DNA from: Symsagittifera roscoffensis
Taxonomy: Eukaryota; Xenacoelomorpha; Acoela; Convolutidae
Length of the DNA stretch: 64,000 nt
Reading direction: 5' to 3'
Assembly (NCBI RefSeq): GCF_963678635.1
Contig: NC_087064.1
Coordinates: 36,155,716-36,219,715 of the forward strand
Part shown: positions 22,401-32,699 of the stretch, in pieces
Layout: each line of letters opens with the position of its first letter
How positions within the stretch are numbered: the first letter of the stretch is position 1
Notes under the pieces: model-generated
Database searches by the model: none
What the model was told of the DNA's origin: nothing
The model's input: the letters and a program-made list of their open reading frames with translations, nothing else
Made by a program: the position numbers and the translations under genes

Positions 22401-22978
22401 ATTGATCTGTTTCTGAATCATCACTGCTTTTTACCAAAGATTGTTTGATTTTAACAAAGCAGTGACTTGATAATTTGTCTGGCGATAAATTGATACTGAC
22501 GAAAGGTCGCTGTCACCTGTAGGATATTCTTATCTGATTATCGATTGTGTTTTGTGTGTTGATTATATCTTGTGAAAATTTTGTGAGACTGTTATACTAT
22601 ACAACAGGGTTGAGTTAGCATTATATCAGTACTGAGCAGGCCCTGTGTGTAATTTTAGCTGAATCGCTAAGATTGTCATTGAGAAATCGAAGAGACATTT
22701 TTGATACCTACGAGATCGAAGAGGCCGCGTTAAGTAATTTAACTTGAACTTGTTGCGGTACGTGTGCATCGCCATTAAATAATAAGAATATTGCTATTTG
22801 TCACAAAGTATGCAGCGCAGGGACTCGTGAGGATCGAATACTAAGATTCCCAGGCTGAGCAAGGGCAGCACGCGAAAATTTTAAAACTAGGCGTAGCCAG
22901 TCCTCGTTTAGCAGCGCCTCCGACGTGTTTGCCGAAACCGAATCGACTAAAGGTCAACCTGATCTTTCAGTGTGCGAA

Positions 22979-25549
22979 ATGAAACTAAGAAGCGAGAAAA
23001 ACCTCGATGGCGACCAAGGGCAGAGCGCCGAGGCCGGACCCGCGAGCGAGACGCTTGTGGACCCCTTTGACGAAGGAGAACGGACGCTTATTCGACCCGA
23101 CTTTGAGCCGAGCGAGGACCTCGAGCGGGAGGAAGTTGAGAGGACGGGGGAGACCTCGGAGCGTTCCGAGGTCGAGCCGCGAGGGGAAGTGTTATTCAAG
23201 GGAATGTCCAAATCGGAGACCAAGAGTCATAGGTGGAGGAGAGAAAATTCACATTCAGCTAATACCCACTCATCCCTGGCCAAGCAGAGCAACAACGCGA
23301 TGATGTCGAGTATAAGCCCGAGTGAAGAACAACTGGGTTCGAAGGCCAAGAAGAGCTGGAAGTCTTTGTACGATGAGCGCATGCCGTCAGTACGAACTGA
23401 AGGTTCATCTTCCAGTTATGACTACCCGGAGATAACCCATCCGGATGTGAACTTCACACCGTGCACAAGGAACGACATGAGCAGGAAGGCGTCGTCCGCC
23501 TCGCCGACCAGGCCGATGTCAGATGGGATAACGATGGGAGCGTCATCAACGTTCGACAGATTGATGACGTCGATGAGCAAGCAAATAGGCGGTGCGTCAT
23601 CAAGCACCAGGCTGCAGCCGCAGTTGTACTCATCTTCTTTGGGACTAACCCCGTCGTTTGGGGCCACTGGCGATATAAGTGACATGTTCGCTGGCGTAAT
23701 GAATGGTCTGGATGAACTGAGACGGGACATGGCTAAGAGAATAGATCAAGTTGATGAGAGGGCTCACCAAGGTCGAGAGAATCTGAGAGATGAACTAACG
23801 CACGTGAAGTCGCAGGCGAGGGTTGATCAGGCTCAATTGATTCGCAACACCGATCAATGCCTGGCGGAGAGCCTGGCACAGGCAAACAAGGAGTCACACG
23901 AAAGAGAGGCTAGGATCACGAAGGAGATCGAGCGATTTTTGAACGATCATGATAGTACCTACGCCCACACGATGACTAGCCTGGAAAAAAGGTTAGATGC
24001 CAAATCTGACTTAATGATGCGGAAGCTTGACGCGATCTTGAACGGGGGCAATTGGGAGGAGTGTTCCAACCCAAGGGAGCGCTCACGCCATGCGAATGAT
24101 GGAGATGGTACGGGCAGCTATGCCAGAGCCCAGCAAAGCTCGAGAACGAACTACGAACCTAGGAATAGGGAGCGGCCAAGCGCAGCCCCGTCGAGGCCTG
24201 GCTGGACGAATCCAGTCCCGCCGGAGGCAGATGCTACTCCGGAGACAAGGTTGCCAACTGTGCCACAAGTCAGTTCAGTGCCAGATCTGACTACAGTCTC
24301 ACAGGACACGACGATGTATGCTTCGATGTTTGAGCCTCTGAACAGATCTCTAGAAACATTCATCACCAAACTCTCGAAGTCAACCGAGAGAGGAGAGAGA
24401 TCAAGAAGGACACTGAAAAAGCCAAAGTCATACAAAGACGAGTCCGACGGCTGCATTGATACTTGGATAGAGGTGATGAAGTTTCACTTTGAGGAAGAGA
24501 GTCTGTCCAAGAAACAAGAGTGCAGCGCGCTAACGAGCAACCTGGAGGGTACTGCACTAAATTGTGTAATGGCGAAAAGAGCCAATGAGAGAGAAAGCGC
24601 TTGCAAGATATTCGACATCCTGCTGAATCGTTTCGGCTCTGGAGTACAAAGGCACCAGGCTATGGTGAAGTTCGAAAAGTGGCGTCAAAGAGATGACGAA
24701 TCCATAGACAAATTTTTGGACGACCTTGAATTGCTTAGGAGGAGAAGCAATCCGGATGAGAGAATATCCGAGCGAAACTTGGCGATTGCTTCGAAGTTCA
24801 TGGACGGAGTAAAGAGTGAGGAGTTGAAGACGACGTTGGCCACACACTTCACCCTGTCACTTGACCAGATACCCACGCCCGATGATTTGCGTATGAAGTC
24901 AAGCGAGTATTTACTCATAAAACCGAGGGCGCAAAACCGTTATAGCAATTATGGTAACTACAGCGGGACAAACACTGGTGCGAACTCCAGTTGGTACAAG
25001 CCTCGCGATGACATGGATAAGAGGAGGTCGTGTGCGAATTGTGGTTCGATGGACCATCACGTTTCCGCGTGTTCTGCATACAAACAGAACATGAAGGCAA
25101 TAGGCTACTTTCTCGATGACGTCGACGCGACCGACGAGGATCACGAAGAGTACGTCAGAGGGCTCATCATGAAATATGGTCCGAGGTGTTTCTTCTGTAA
25201 TTTGGAAGGACCCTTCAAGTCGGATTGCACTCAGTTTTGGGATGCAGTGGCGGACGCGAAACATCCCTGCCACGAAGAGGCGCTTTCGAGTGACAAGGCC
25301 AGTCGAGCACGTCTGATGAACGAGGCCGAGTCTCGGAGAAAGGAGACGACACCGAGCACCTTTACGACTAAGAAGGTAAAGACACTGCCTGACGATGTGG
25401 TAGCCTCGAACCTGGAGGCAGAGTCGGCTAGCCCACTCAAGGTGGTTTACGTTCTGGCGGCAAGGACAGCGTTGCAGAATGTCAAACAGGAGCTAGCCAC
25501 AAAAGAAGAGGAGCAGTGGGTAAGGTTCTGGGTAAAACGACGAAAATAG
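22979..25549 (+). CDS. gag: Gag polyprotein of the giant Gypsy element
   Basis: The frame is open from 22859; the first ATG in frame is at 22979, with an in-frame GTG at 22925 that could be a non-AUG start. The N-terminal 250 residues are acidic and Ser-rich, followed by a helical, coiled-coil-like stretch (MNGLDELRRDMAKRIDQVDE and on). The capsid-like Retrotrans_gag region lies around 24420-24920 (CIDTWIEVMKFHFEEESLSK; MVKFEKWRQRDDESIDKFLD). Then a CX2CX4HX4C zinc knuckle (CANCGSMDHHVSAC, from 25031) and a second one (CFFCNLEGPFKSDC, from 25187) in which the expected His is Pro (codon 25211-25213). It overlaps the pol frame by 34 nt in the -1 direction. Gag forms the particle and binds genomic RNA. 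Confidence 0.85.
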   Translation: MKLRSEKNLDGDQGQSAEAGPASETLVDPFDEGERTLIRPDFEPSEDLEREEVERTGETSERSEVEPRGEVLFKGMSKSETKSHRWRRENSHSANTHSSLAKQSNNAMMSSISPSEEQLGSKAKKSWKSLYDERMPSVRTEGSSSSYDYPEITHPDVNFTPCTRNDMSRKASSASPTRPMSDGITMGASSTFDRLMTSMSKQIGGASSSTRLQPQLYSSSLGLTPSFGATGDISDMFAGVMNGLDELRRDMAKRIDQVDERAHQGRENLRDELTHVKSQARVDQAQLIRNTDQCLAESLAQANKESHEREARITKEIERFLNDHDSTYAHTMTSLEKRLDAKSDLMMRKLDAILNGGNWEECSNPRERSRHANDGDGTGSYARAQQSSRTNYEPRNRERPSAAPSRPGWTNPVPPEADATPETRLPTVPQVSSVPDLTTVSQDTTMYASMFEPLNRSLETFITKLSKSTERGERSRRTLKKPKSYKDESDGCIDTWIEVMKFHFEEESLSKKQECSALTSNLEGTALNCVMAKRANERESACKIFDILLNRFGSGVQRHQAMVKFEKWRQRDDESIDKFLDDLELLRRRSNPDERISERNLAIASKFMDGVKSEELKTTLATHFTLSLDQIPTPDDLRMKSSEYLLIKPRAQNRYSNYGNYSGTNTGANSSWYKPRDDMDKRRSCANCGSMDHHVSACSAYKQNMKAIGYFLDDVDATDEDHEEYVRGLIMKYGPRCFFCNLEGPFKSDCTQFWDAVADAKHPCHEEALSSDKASRARLMNEAESRRKETTPSTFTTKKVKTLPDDVVASNLEAESASPLKVVYVLAARTALQNVKQELATKEEEQWVRFWVKRRK

Positions 25550-28080
25550 AAGACAAAGAGGAACCCAGGAAACAGGGACTAAAACTGAACGTTATATCTG
25601 GGAGAAATTTCGGCATGACGAAGCAGGGGACGAAAATAATGTCCATTATCTCAGTCGCAGGGCACCAGGTGGTCAAGAACTTGAGTGAACCATCCGAGAT
25701 TACACTAGTCCACCTGGACATCTATGCCGACTACCTGAAGGAGAAGGATCCCAAACTGGACTCCAGGGCAGTTCGAGCGCTGCTCACAACAGGAGGTCCG
25801 AGGCTGATGAAAGTGGATGGACATTACATCGATGTCCATGACCCATACCCGATTCTAATGAACGTGGATGGCATCAATATCTACACAAAAGCTCACATAA
25901 CTGATGCAAACGATCAGATTGGCCGGATATACATTGGTCAAGAGGAGCTGAATGTTAGACGAATCGGACACAACGCCATGCTCGAACAAGATGCGGTGCA
26001 CATAGCTTGCGAGGCCGATCTGGCCGCACACGTGCTGGACGTGCAAGGCAGACAACTTTCAGTAAAGGGACTGCTAGACACGGGAGCAGCGGTTAGTGTC
26101 ATGCCAGTCAAAACTTGGACCGACATGGGTTTCGAGAGGTCGGATCTCATACCGACAAACATCAGGTTGGCAGCTGCCAATCAGGGAGCGATCTATGTGA
26201 CTGGGCAAACCCCGATCATTTCACTGCAGCTCGGAGGAAGACATCTTTGGATGAGCTTCCTAGTAGTGGAGAATTTGGACGAGTCCGATCAGTTCATCTT
26301 AGGAAGGGACTTCGTACGCAACTTTGATGTCACGATCGATCTCAATGACGGGTTGATTAGGATCAAGGATCCTGAGAGAAAGTATGAGAAGAAACCCCTT
26401 AATAAGATCCTAATTAACCAGGCCAAGGTGCCGATTTTTCTGGATCGAAAAGTTAGATTAAAACCAAACCAATCCGTAGTAGCGACGTTTAGGATGAGGA
26501 ACTTGAATGAGCTCAGCAATGACAGACAGGTGTGTCTGGTACCAAATCCAAACAGTAAAAGCTCAGCTATTTTAGGAAGAAGCTTCTCACTCACTCAGAG
26601 CGGACTGTGTGTGAGTGTGTTGTTGAACACAGAAGCAACAACAGTGACAATACAGAGGGGAAAGAAACTTGGCTATGCTTTGCCTCTGAACACAGACTTT
26701 CAGAGTGTGGAGAACTTGAAAAAGTTTGATGTAACTAAATGTCCATTGCATGCGAACCAAGAATGTATAATGAAGAGAGTAAATGAATTGAAATCTTCTA
26801 GGAAATTGTTTTCAATGAAGTCGGAAACAAATGATGGGATGTCTAGTTGTTCCAACTTTCCTGAGAGGCCAACAGAGACAGAGTTAGCGGCGAATAAATT
26901 GGTCCTACCTGAGATAGAACATTTGAAGGGTAAAATATCAGACATGGAACTAGATTCGCTCAGAGCGGTGCTAAGTCGGAACGCAGACGTTTTTTGGAAA
27001 CATAAGGCCGACATAGGTTGCTGTTATTTTGTAGGACACGAGATTGAGATAGAAGAGGCCTCGGTACCTCATAGGGAAGGGGCAAGAAGGATGACCCCTA
27101 ACAAGTCAGAAGCGTGTAGGAAGGAAATCGAGATGTTAATGGAGTATGACATGATCGAGCCGTCGAAGTCCCCGTGGGCTTGTGGCGTGGTCATGGCGAA
27201 AAAGAAAGGGGGACAACTCAGATTTTGTTGTGATTTCCGTTATCTGAACGCAGTGACTATAAAGGACGCTTACCCGATTCCCCGCATCGATGAGAGCCTA
27301 TCCAAGCTGGGAGACGCGAAGTTCTTAACGACGTTGGATTTGGGCTCTGCGTTCTGGAAGGTGCCACTCCGAAAGCAAGATCGAGAAAAAACAGGCTTCG
27401 CGTGCGAGCTGGGATTTTTCCAGTGGAAGAGGATGCCGTTCGGATTGTGCAACGCGACGGCCACATTCCAGCGACTGATGGCCCAGGCACTCACGAGCGT
27501 CACTATGAAATACGGGAATCTCATCATGTGTTATGTCGATGATGTCGTGATTGCAACACCAACCTTAGAAGACCACATAGAGAGGTTGGAGGAGGTGTTT
27601 TCTTGCATGAAGCAGGCGGGTCTGAAATGTAAACCCTCTAAGTGTGAAATCCTCAGGGATTCCATAAAGTATCTGGGCCGCCTGGTGGATAAACATGGAG
27701 TGAGACCAGATCCTGAAGCGGTTGAAGCGGCGCTGACCTGGAAGGCACCTAAAACAGATACACAGCTGATGAGTTTTTTGGGATTCGCTAATTATTATCG
27801 AGAGTTCATCAAGGGGTATGCTGACAAAATATACCCCATGCAGCGGTTGATGAGAAACAAGGGCAAAAAGTTCACTTGGACTGATGAGGCACAAGTTTCA
27901 TTTGAGAACATCAAACGTGAACTTTGCGAGGCACCGGTCCTCGGCATGCCAACAGAGAAGGGGATGTTCGTGCTGGACACGGATGCATCAGTGGTTGCGA
28001 TATCCGACATACTTCACCAGGAGCAGGAGTGGAACGGGAGAACGGTTCTTCGTCCGATAGCCTATGGGAGTAAAGAGTAA
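25516..28080 (+). CDS. pol: Pol part 1: aspartic protease, reverse transcriptase, start of RNase H
   Basis: 854-residue frame, -1 relative to gag and without a convincing start of its own, so it is expressed either by frameshifting or was once continuous with gag. Protease: LLDTGAAVSVMP (DTG at 26077) and the second flap-side ILGRDFVRNFDVTIDL. RT: SPWACGVVMAKKKGGQLRFC, LTTLDLGSAFWKVPL, MPFGLCNATATFQRLM and catalytic YVDD at 27532-27543. The thumb/connection LGFANYYREFIKGYA is followed by the RNase H start VLDTDASVVAISDILHQ. Catalytic Asp residues look intact. The frame is broken at 28071-28084 by a tandem 7-bp duplication (AGTAAAG twice). Confidence 0.85.
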   Translation: MGKVLGKTTKIEDKEEPRKQGLKLNVISGRNFGMTKQGTKIMSIISVAGHQVVKNLSEPSEITLVHLDIYADYLKEKDPKLDSRAVRALLTTGGPRLMKVDGHYIDVHDPYPILMNVDGINIYTKAHITDANDQIGRIYIGQEELNVRRIGHNAMLEQDAVHIACEADLAAHVLDVQGRQLSVKGLLDTGAAVSVMPVKTWTDMGFERSDLIPTNIRLAAANQGAIYVTGQTPIISLQLGGRHLWMSFLVVENLDESDQFILGRDFVRNFDVTIDLNDGLIRIKDPERKYEKKPLNKILINQAKVPIFLDRKVRLKPNQSVVATFRMRNLNELSNDRQVCLVPNPNSKSSAILGRSFSLTQSGLCVSVLLNTEATTVTIQRGKKLGYALPLNTDFQSVENLKKFDVTKCPLHANQECIMKRVNELKSSRKLFSMKSETNDGMSSCSNFPERPTETELAANKLVLPEIEHLKGKISDMELDSLRAVLSRNADVFWKHKADIGCCYFVGHEIEIEEASVPHREGARRMTPNKSEACRKEIEMLMEYDMIEPSKSPWACGVVMAKKKGGQLRFCCDFRYLNAVTIKDAYPIPRIDESLSKLGDAKFLTTLDLGSAFWKVPLRKQDREKTGFACELGFFQWKRMPFGLCNATATFQRLMAQALTSVTMKYGNLIMCYVDDVVIATPTLEDHIERLEEVFSCMKQAGLKCKPSKCEILRDSIKYLGRLVDKHGVRPDPEAVEAALTWKAPKTDTQLMSFLGFANYYREFIKGYADKIYPMQRLMRNKGKKFTWTDEAQVSFENIKRELCEAPVLGMPTEKGMFVLDTDASVVAISDILHQEQEWNGRTVLRPIAYGSKE

Positions 28081-29680
28081 AGTCCTGAGTGATACTGAGA
28101 TGAAGTACGGCGCACCAAAAGTGGAGATGTTCGCGGTGATCACTTTCGTGGAAAAATACAGGGCCTACTTGGGGAGTGCTCCCCTCAAGTTGCGTGTGGA
28201 TAACCGTGCCATTGCCTGGCTGAAAACCTATTCGATGGATCAAAGTTATATTGGTCGTTGGATCGTGCGCCTGGATGGATACCACATGATCATAGAGCAC
28301 CGTACCCGTGACAAGCACCAGAATGCAGACAGCCTCAGTAAAAAGACAGAATTCTATGAGCGCCTCGAGGAGAAGCAGGCTAATCAATCGGAGATCAAAG
28401 ACGGGTTTTCATTTCTGGACAAGGAAACCTACGACAAACTGCCACTTACTAGGTGGTTAGATAAGTCAGGGCATCCTATACCCGAACACCCTGACCTTCC
28501 AATGGAGACGGCCGCGGAGATAAAGGTTTTAGCCAGAGGCGAGCCCATTCCGTTGGATCTGCTAGTACGATCCAATTTGGTACAGCAAGAGCTTACCAGG
28601 CTGGGTATAAACAGCATGGCTCTATTGAACAGGACGGTGAACGTGGCGCCGGACGTCATGGGAAAGCTCCGTGACTTGTTGGACAGGGAAGTGGATAGGC
28701 ATGATCGTGAGTGGATGGAGACCATGCAGCGGTTGACTGTCAATGAGAGAACAGAGAAGAAGCCAGTGTCCGTTCGCAGCCGAGGTGTTGAACGGGATTG
28801 CAGGTCGATAGTCAACCAGCTGGTGAGCTCGATGCCGAAGGAGGTCTTGTTGAGAACTTCGTTCACTGAATATGGGACACTGAATCAGACCCAAGCCACA
28901 GAGGAAGTCAGGATCAAGTCGAAATCCAGCTTCGCGAGGAGAGTGCATTTCATGGATGCAAGAGAAGAATACGAGCCGAGCCCAGATTGTTCGTCCGGGG
29001 ACGAGACAATGTCCGGGGAGTCTGATACCTTCGAGTCCGTCAAGGACGTCTTGTCTGAGGAGTCAGACACTTTTGAGCCCGTGCAGGACGACTCGTCCGG
29101 GGAGATGTTGACGAGATCACCTGGGGGCAGAATTTTGTCCGGGGAGTCGGATTCAAAGCAACCAATGGACAAAGTTTTGTCCGGGGAGTCGAGAAACATC
29201 ACAGACAACATGGAATATGATGTTGGGGAATCAGTCGGCTCAAATGTTGACTCGAGGCCCCAGTCCTGGGACAAAACATCTGAAACAACTTCCAATTCCG
29301 ATATGTCAGAGATCGCAATCCACTCCTTGTTGGTAGACTGGAAGCAGCGCCGGCTGGACCGAGAAACGCATCAGGATCCAGACAGGGACAGATACACCTC
29401 AGATGAAGAGGGCACTGTGGTAGATAATGCCGCAGACGAGCTCGAGCTGATAGCAGTTTCGAAACGCCCAACCAGGTTGCTGCCACATGGTACGGTCGTC
29501 CGTACCAATCTGGAACCATCTGTGCAGGAAGCAACGTCTTTGAAAAAGATATGGTGTGTCAAGTTGATGGACGATGCTCATGCTCCGAAAATAATGAGTG
29601 GGTGGGCAAATGAACTTGGTAAAGACGTATTTGAAAGCCAGGTACAGGCTGTCGGATCTCCTAAGGGCTCAACAAAATGA
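28064..29680 (+). pseudogene. pol: Pol part 2: RNase H remainder and acidic linker
   Basis: It continues RNase H after the 7-bp duplication (EMKYGAPKVEMFAVITFVEK; LRVDNRAIAWLKTYSM; HQNADSLSKK). An unusually long linker of about 400 residues follows before the integrase, with a repeated acidic motif LSGESD/MSGESD/SSGE between about 28990 and 29200 and many Ser/Asp/Glu. The DNA encoding these repeats carries copies of the polypurine motif TGTCCGGGGAGT. The frame ends by a shift near 29600. Confidence 0.75.
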
Positions 29681-29972
29681 TAGAATGACGAGCAGTCTGA
29701 AGAGATGGATCGAGAATGGAGCACCTGACAAGGGAGACTTGGAAGAAGACAGCTACAAGATCTTGAAGCAATTCTACCTGAAGAGAAACGACTTGTGTTA
29801 CCTGAACAAGGACGGAATCGTAGCCTGTAAACGTAAAGAGAAGGACAAGGTCCTTTATAAGTGCAATTCAATAGTGTTACCACAGTTGTACCAGACCGAA
29901 TTGCTCTTTCGATCACATGATCAGATGGGCCATCAAGGCGTGGACAAAGTGTACAACAGGATACAGAAATGA
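29598..29972 (+). pseudogene. pol: Pol part 3: integrase zinc-binding domain
   Basis: It reads LVKTYLKARYRLSDLLRAQQ and then the HHCC-type N-terminal integrase domain (LLFRSHDQMGHQGVDKVYNR). A TGA at 29970-29972 interrupts it; beyond the stop the same frame still reads FEWPGLKKAC and, after one more stop, CLSCQQAKDPRKL, giving the two Cys ligands. This is a decayed but recognisable domain. Confidence 0.75.
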
Positions 29973-30772
29973 TTCGAATGGCCGGGATTGAAGAAGGCTT
30001 GTTAGAAGTGGATCGCCGCATGCCTGTCATGTCAGCAGGCGAAGGATCCCAGGAAACTAAGGTTCCCCTACAGTCAATAGAGTCGTCGGGATTCAACGAA
30101 GTGGTGCAAATTGATCATCAGAAAATCTGCATGACAACAACGGGCTATAACCAGGTGCTGGTAATGATCGACCATTTTACGAAGTATGCGGAGGCAGCAC
30201 CCTGCATGACAGCATCGGCGGAAGAAACATGCGATCATTTGATAAATGTGTGGATAGCGAGGCATGGCTGCCCCATCAAATTCCAATCGGACAATGGCAA
30301 AGCATTCGTGGGTGATCTCACGAAGGAGTTAATGAAAAGGTCGCAGGTAGCGCAGGCCCACTCGACCACTTATCACCCGCAAACGAATGACCTGGTCGAG
30401 AGGCAAAATCGCACACTGGTATCCATGCTGAGAGTCTATTGCTCACGCTACATGGATGACTGGGACAAGCACTTGCCGCAAGTGATGGGTGCTTACAACA
30501 GCACGGAGCATTCCACCACGGGAATAAGTCCGCACATGATGCTAACGGGTCACGAAAAAGCGCTTCCGTTGACGTTTTTCTACCCTGAATATGAGGGGAA
30601 GAGAACAGCACCGCAAACTTACGTGCGGGATGTTATTAGAAGACAGCAGGACCTCAATGACTTATGCAGGAGGAACACGCAACAGGCGCAAATTAGACAA
30701 AAAAGGAGGTTTGATAAAAGGACAGCCGATGCAAAAGCCTACTCAGTTGGCGTATACGTCTGGGTGTTCTAG
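29969..30772 (+). pseudogene. pol: Pol part 4: integrase catalytic core
   Basis: Real homology starts near 30060 (the first 30 residues are out of frame). DDE triad: Asp in VVQIDHQK, Asp in FQSDNGKAFVG (about 30284), Glu in NDLVERQNRTL (about 30391). It ends with the host-typical QKRRFDKRTADAKAYSVGVY. An in-frame TAG at 30770-30772 separates it from the GPY/F module; the frame continues unchanged afterwards, so this is a nonsense mutation or, less likely, readthrough. Confidence 0.8.
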
Positions 30773-30775
30773 GAA

Positions 30776-32218
30776 GTGGTTCCACCAAATGGAACCAAGA
30801 AATTATTAAAGAAATGGCGTGGTCCATTTCAGATAACAGAGGTGCACCAAGGAGGTCGCTTTTATCGATTGAGCACTGGAAGAGCAGCTCATTACGAAAA
30901 TATCAAACCACACAATGCCTCGTCAGAGGACTGGTGCATCCCAGCGGACATGCAAGAGGGAGACTATTTGATAGTGGATCCTGCTTTTGAGGTGAATGAA
31001 AGGGGTACTCGCGACAAAAACGATGGGAATGAGGTGGTGGACGACTGCGACCTACCACTGGATCTGGAGTTGACCGAGCGAGTAGAGGTGGACGATGAAA
31101 CTCTACCTTTTGCAGAGGAAGACTGGGATTGCCCGGAACAAATCAAAATTGACAAAGGATTACAGCCTGATTTTCCTCTCACCAAGGAAACACGCCAGAG
31201 CAAGAGAGGAAAAAACAAAAAGAAATACAATCCGTACGGCGAGGATTTCGTCGTAGACAGGATAGTTGTAAGTGATATGATGGACTCGCTGGTAGGACTG
31301 GACGAAGTGGCGGTGCTAGAAGAAATCGACGTGGTGAATGACATGGATCAGGATTGGATCGACGATCGATCAGAACCGGAAGTGGAGTTCGAACCAGAAG
31401 CGGAACAGACTCATGAGCAAGAACTAACGAACTTGCGGGTGCTCGAATGGCTCCATGATCTGCCGACAGATCCAAAAGAGACGATCCTGACGATTCAGGA
31501 TGTCGATAAAGACGGCATCAAATACGTCAGTCATGACAATACCGAGTCCAACTGGGTCGCCCCAGATGGTCCTTTACGTGTTCCACAATCCAACCTCGAT
31601 CTCTTAGAATTTGGGCGATCGACGGGGACGTCGATGGATATTTTTGTCCGGGGAGTGGGGGTAGGACTCACCCACACCAAAAATCTGATAATAAAAAAAT
31701 TGAAATCGGCAAGAGAAACCGGAGAACTAGAGACAGAGGGCAAGAATGCTAAAAAAACACATTTTGGACGAATTTTTGAATCGTATTTCGACCTACCGAA
31801 CCATTATTCAAACAATATCGTCATAACGGACAGCGATTTCATACTCACGGAACGCACGTGCGCTATAGCGATAACCGCGGACGTAAGCTTCAAAACAGCA
31901 CTAGCGGCTGATTTCAAAAGAGAGTATAAGAACATCGAAAATTTATGGAAACAGAGGCATGGTGTAGGAGGGATGATAGCGCTTCCCCCTGTTGCATCAC
32001 TGAAGTATTTGTGTTTCCTGGTTACAAAGGCAACTGATAGGCAACACGTAGATCCAGAGAGCTTGGTATTGGCCTTGACTCGACTTAGGGATTTTTTGGT
32101 TGAAAGAGGAGTGACCTCTCTCTCGTTACCAGTATATGATCCTAATAGGGGAAAGCTACATCCGAGAGAGTTGTACGCACTTGTACATGTGATATTTTCA
32201 GAAACTGACACTATCTGA
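30776..32218 (+). CDS. pol: Pol C-terminus: GPY/F module, acidic linker and TARG1-like macrodomain
   Basis: Same frame as the integrase core. It starts with the GPY/F module (KKWRGPFQITEVHQGGRFYR, then AAHYENIKPH), then about 230 acidic residues with a basic patch (SKRGKNKKKYNPYG). From about residue 328 to the end (31757-32218) the pattern follows the TARG1/OARD1 macrodomain class: HFGRIFESYFDLP, CAIAITADVSFKTALAADFK, GVGGMIALPPVASLKYLCFL, VTKATD, LVLALTRLRDFLVERGVTSL, SLPVYDPNRGKL. The Gly-rich loop that normally follows the last strand differs (VYDPNRGKLHP), but an Asp is present there. Family members hydrolyse ADP-ribose esters on proteins or nucleic acids; activity here is inferred only. 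Confidence 0.7.
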   Translation: MVPPNGTKKLLKKWRGPFQITEVHQGGRFYRLSTGRAAHYENIKPHNASSEDWCIPADMQEGDYLIVDPAFEVNERGTRDKNDGNEVVDDCDLPLDLELTERVEVDDETLPFAEEDWDCPEQIKIDKGLQPDFPLTKETRQSKRGKNKKKYNPYGEDFVVDRIVVSDMMDSLVGLDEVAVLEEIDVVNDMDQDWIDDRSEPEVEFEPEAEQTHEQELTNLRVLEWLHDLPTDPKETILTIQDVDKDGIKYVSHDNTESNWVAPDGPLRVPQSNLDLLEFGRSTGTSMDIFVRGVGVGLTHTKNLIIKKLKSARETGELETEGKNAKKTHFGRIFESYFDLPNHYSNNIVITDSDFILTERTCAIAITADVSFKTALAADFKREYKNIENLWKQRHGVGGMIALPPVASLKYLCFLVTKATDRQHVDPESLVLALTRLRDFLVERGVTSLSLPVYDPNRGKLHPRELYALVHVIFSETDTI

Positions 32219-32699
32219 GCATATGCTAGGAATTGCGTTTGGCGATAAGTGGTTTTTATTAAGTTCACTTGATAAGAGTTAGTGTCAAGTGTTAGATTAG
32301 GATTAGGTTTTAGGTACAATATTACGGATTATGTTTTTATGTGATAATATAGATGTGTGATGTTTATGTGTTATGTTATTGTTATGATATGTTTTATGTT
32401 TTGTGTCATAAAAGACCTTGAATACTCCAGGTCATCAAGGTGACAGCGCTCATTTGTGCTACCCCCTGACACAGATACAAGTGGACGATCCACCTTGGTG
32501 CTAAATTTTTAAATCAGAATTGAGAAGAGAATTTCAATGAAGAGTTTTAAAGAGTTGAATGATGCTTTATCCAAAAATGATGGTTTTAAGTCGCGACTTG
32601 TTTTTTAGATCTTGATTGATCAGAGATTGTTTATTGAATTCATTGAATCAAACGAACCAGGAAGAAACTACACGACAACAAGGATCAACACGATAAGAA
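32219..32699 (+). other. Spacer between pol and ORF2 of the giant element
   Basis: 481 bp without ORF. It contains a 7-bp hairpin (ACCTTGA...TCAAGGT around 32412-32440) and T/G-rich sequence. It could hold a splice acceptor or internal promoter for the downstream ORFs; none was clearly seen. Confidence 0.4.
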
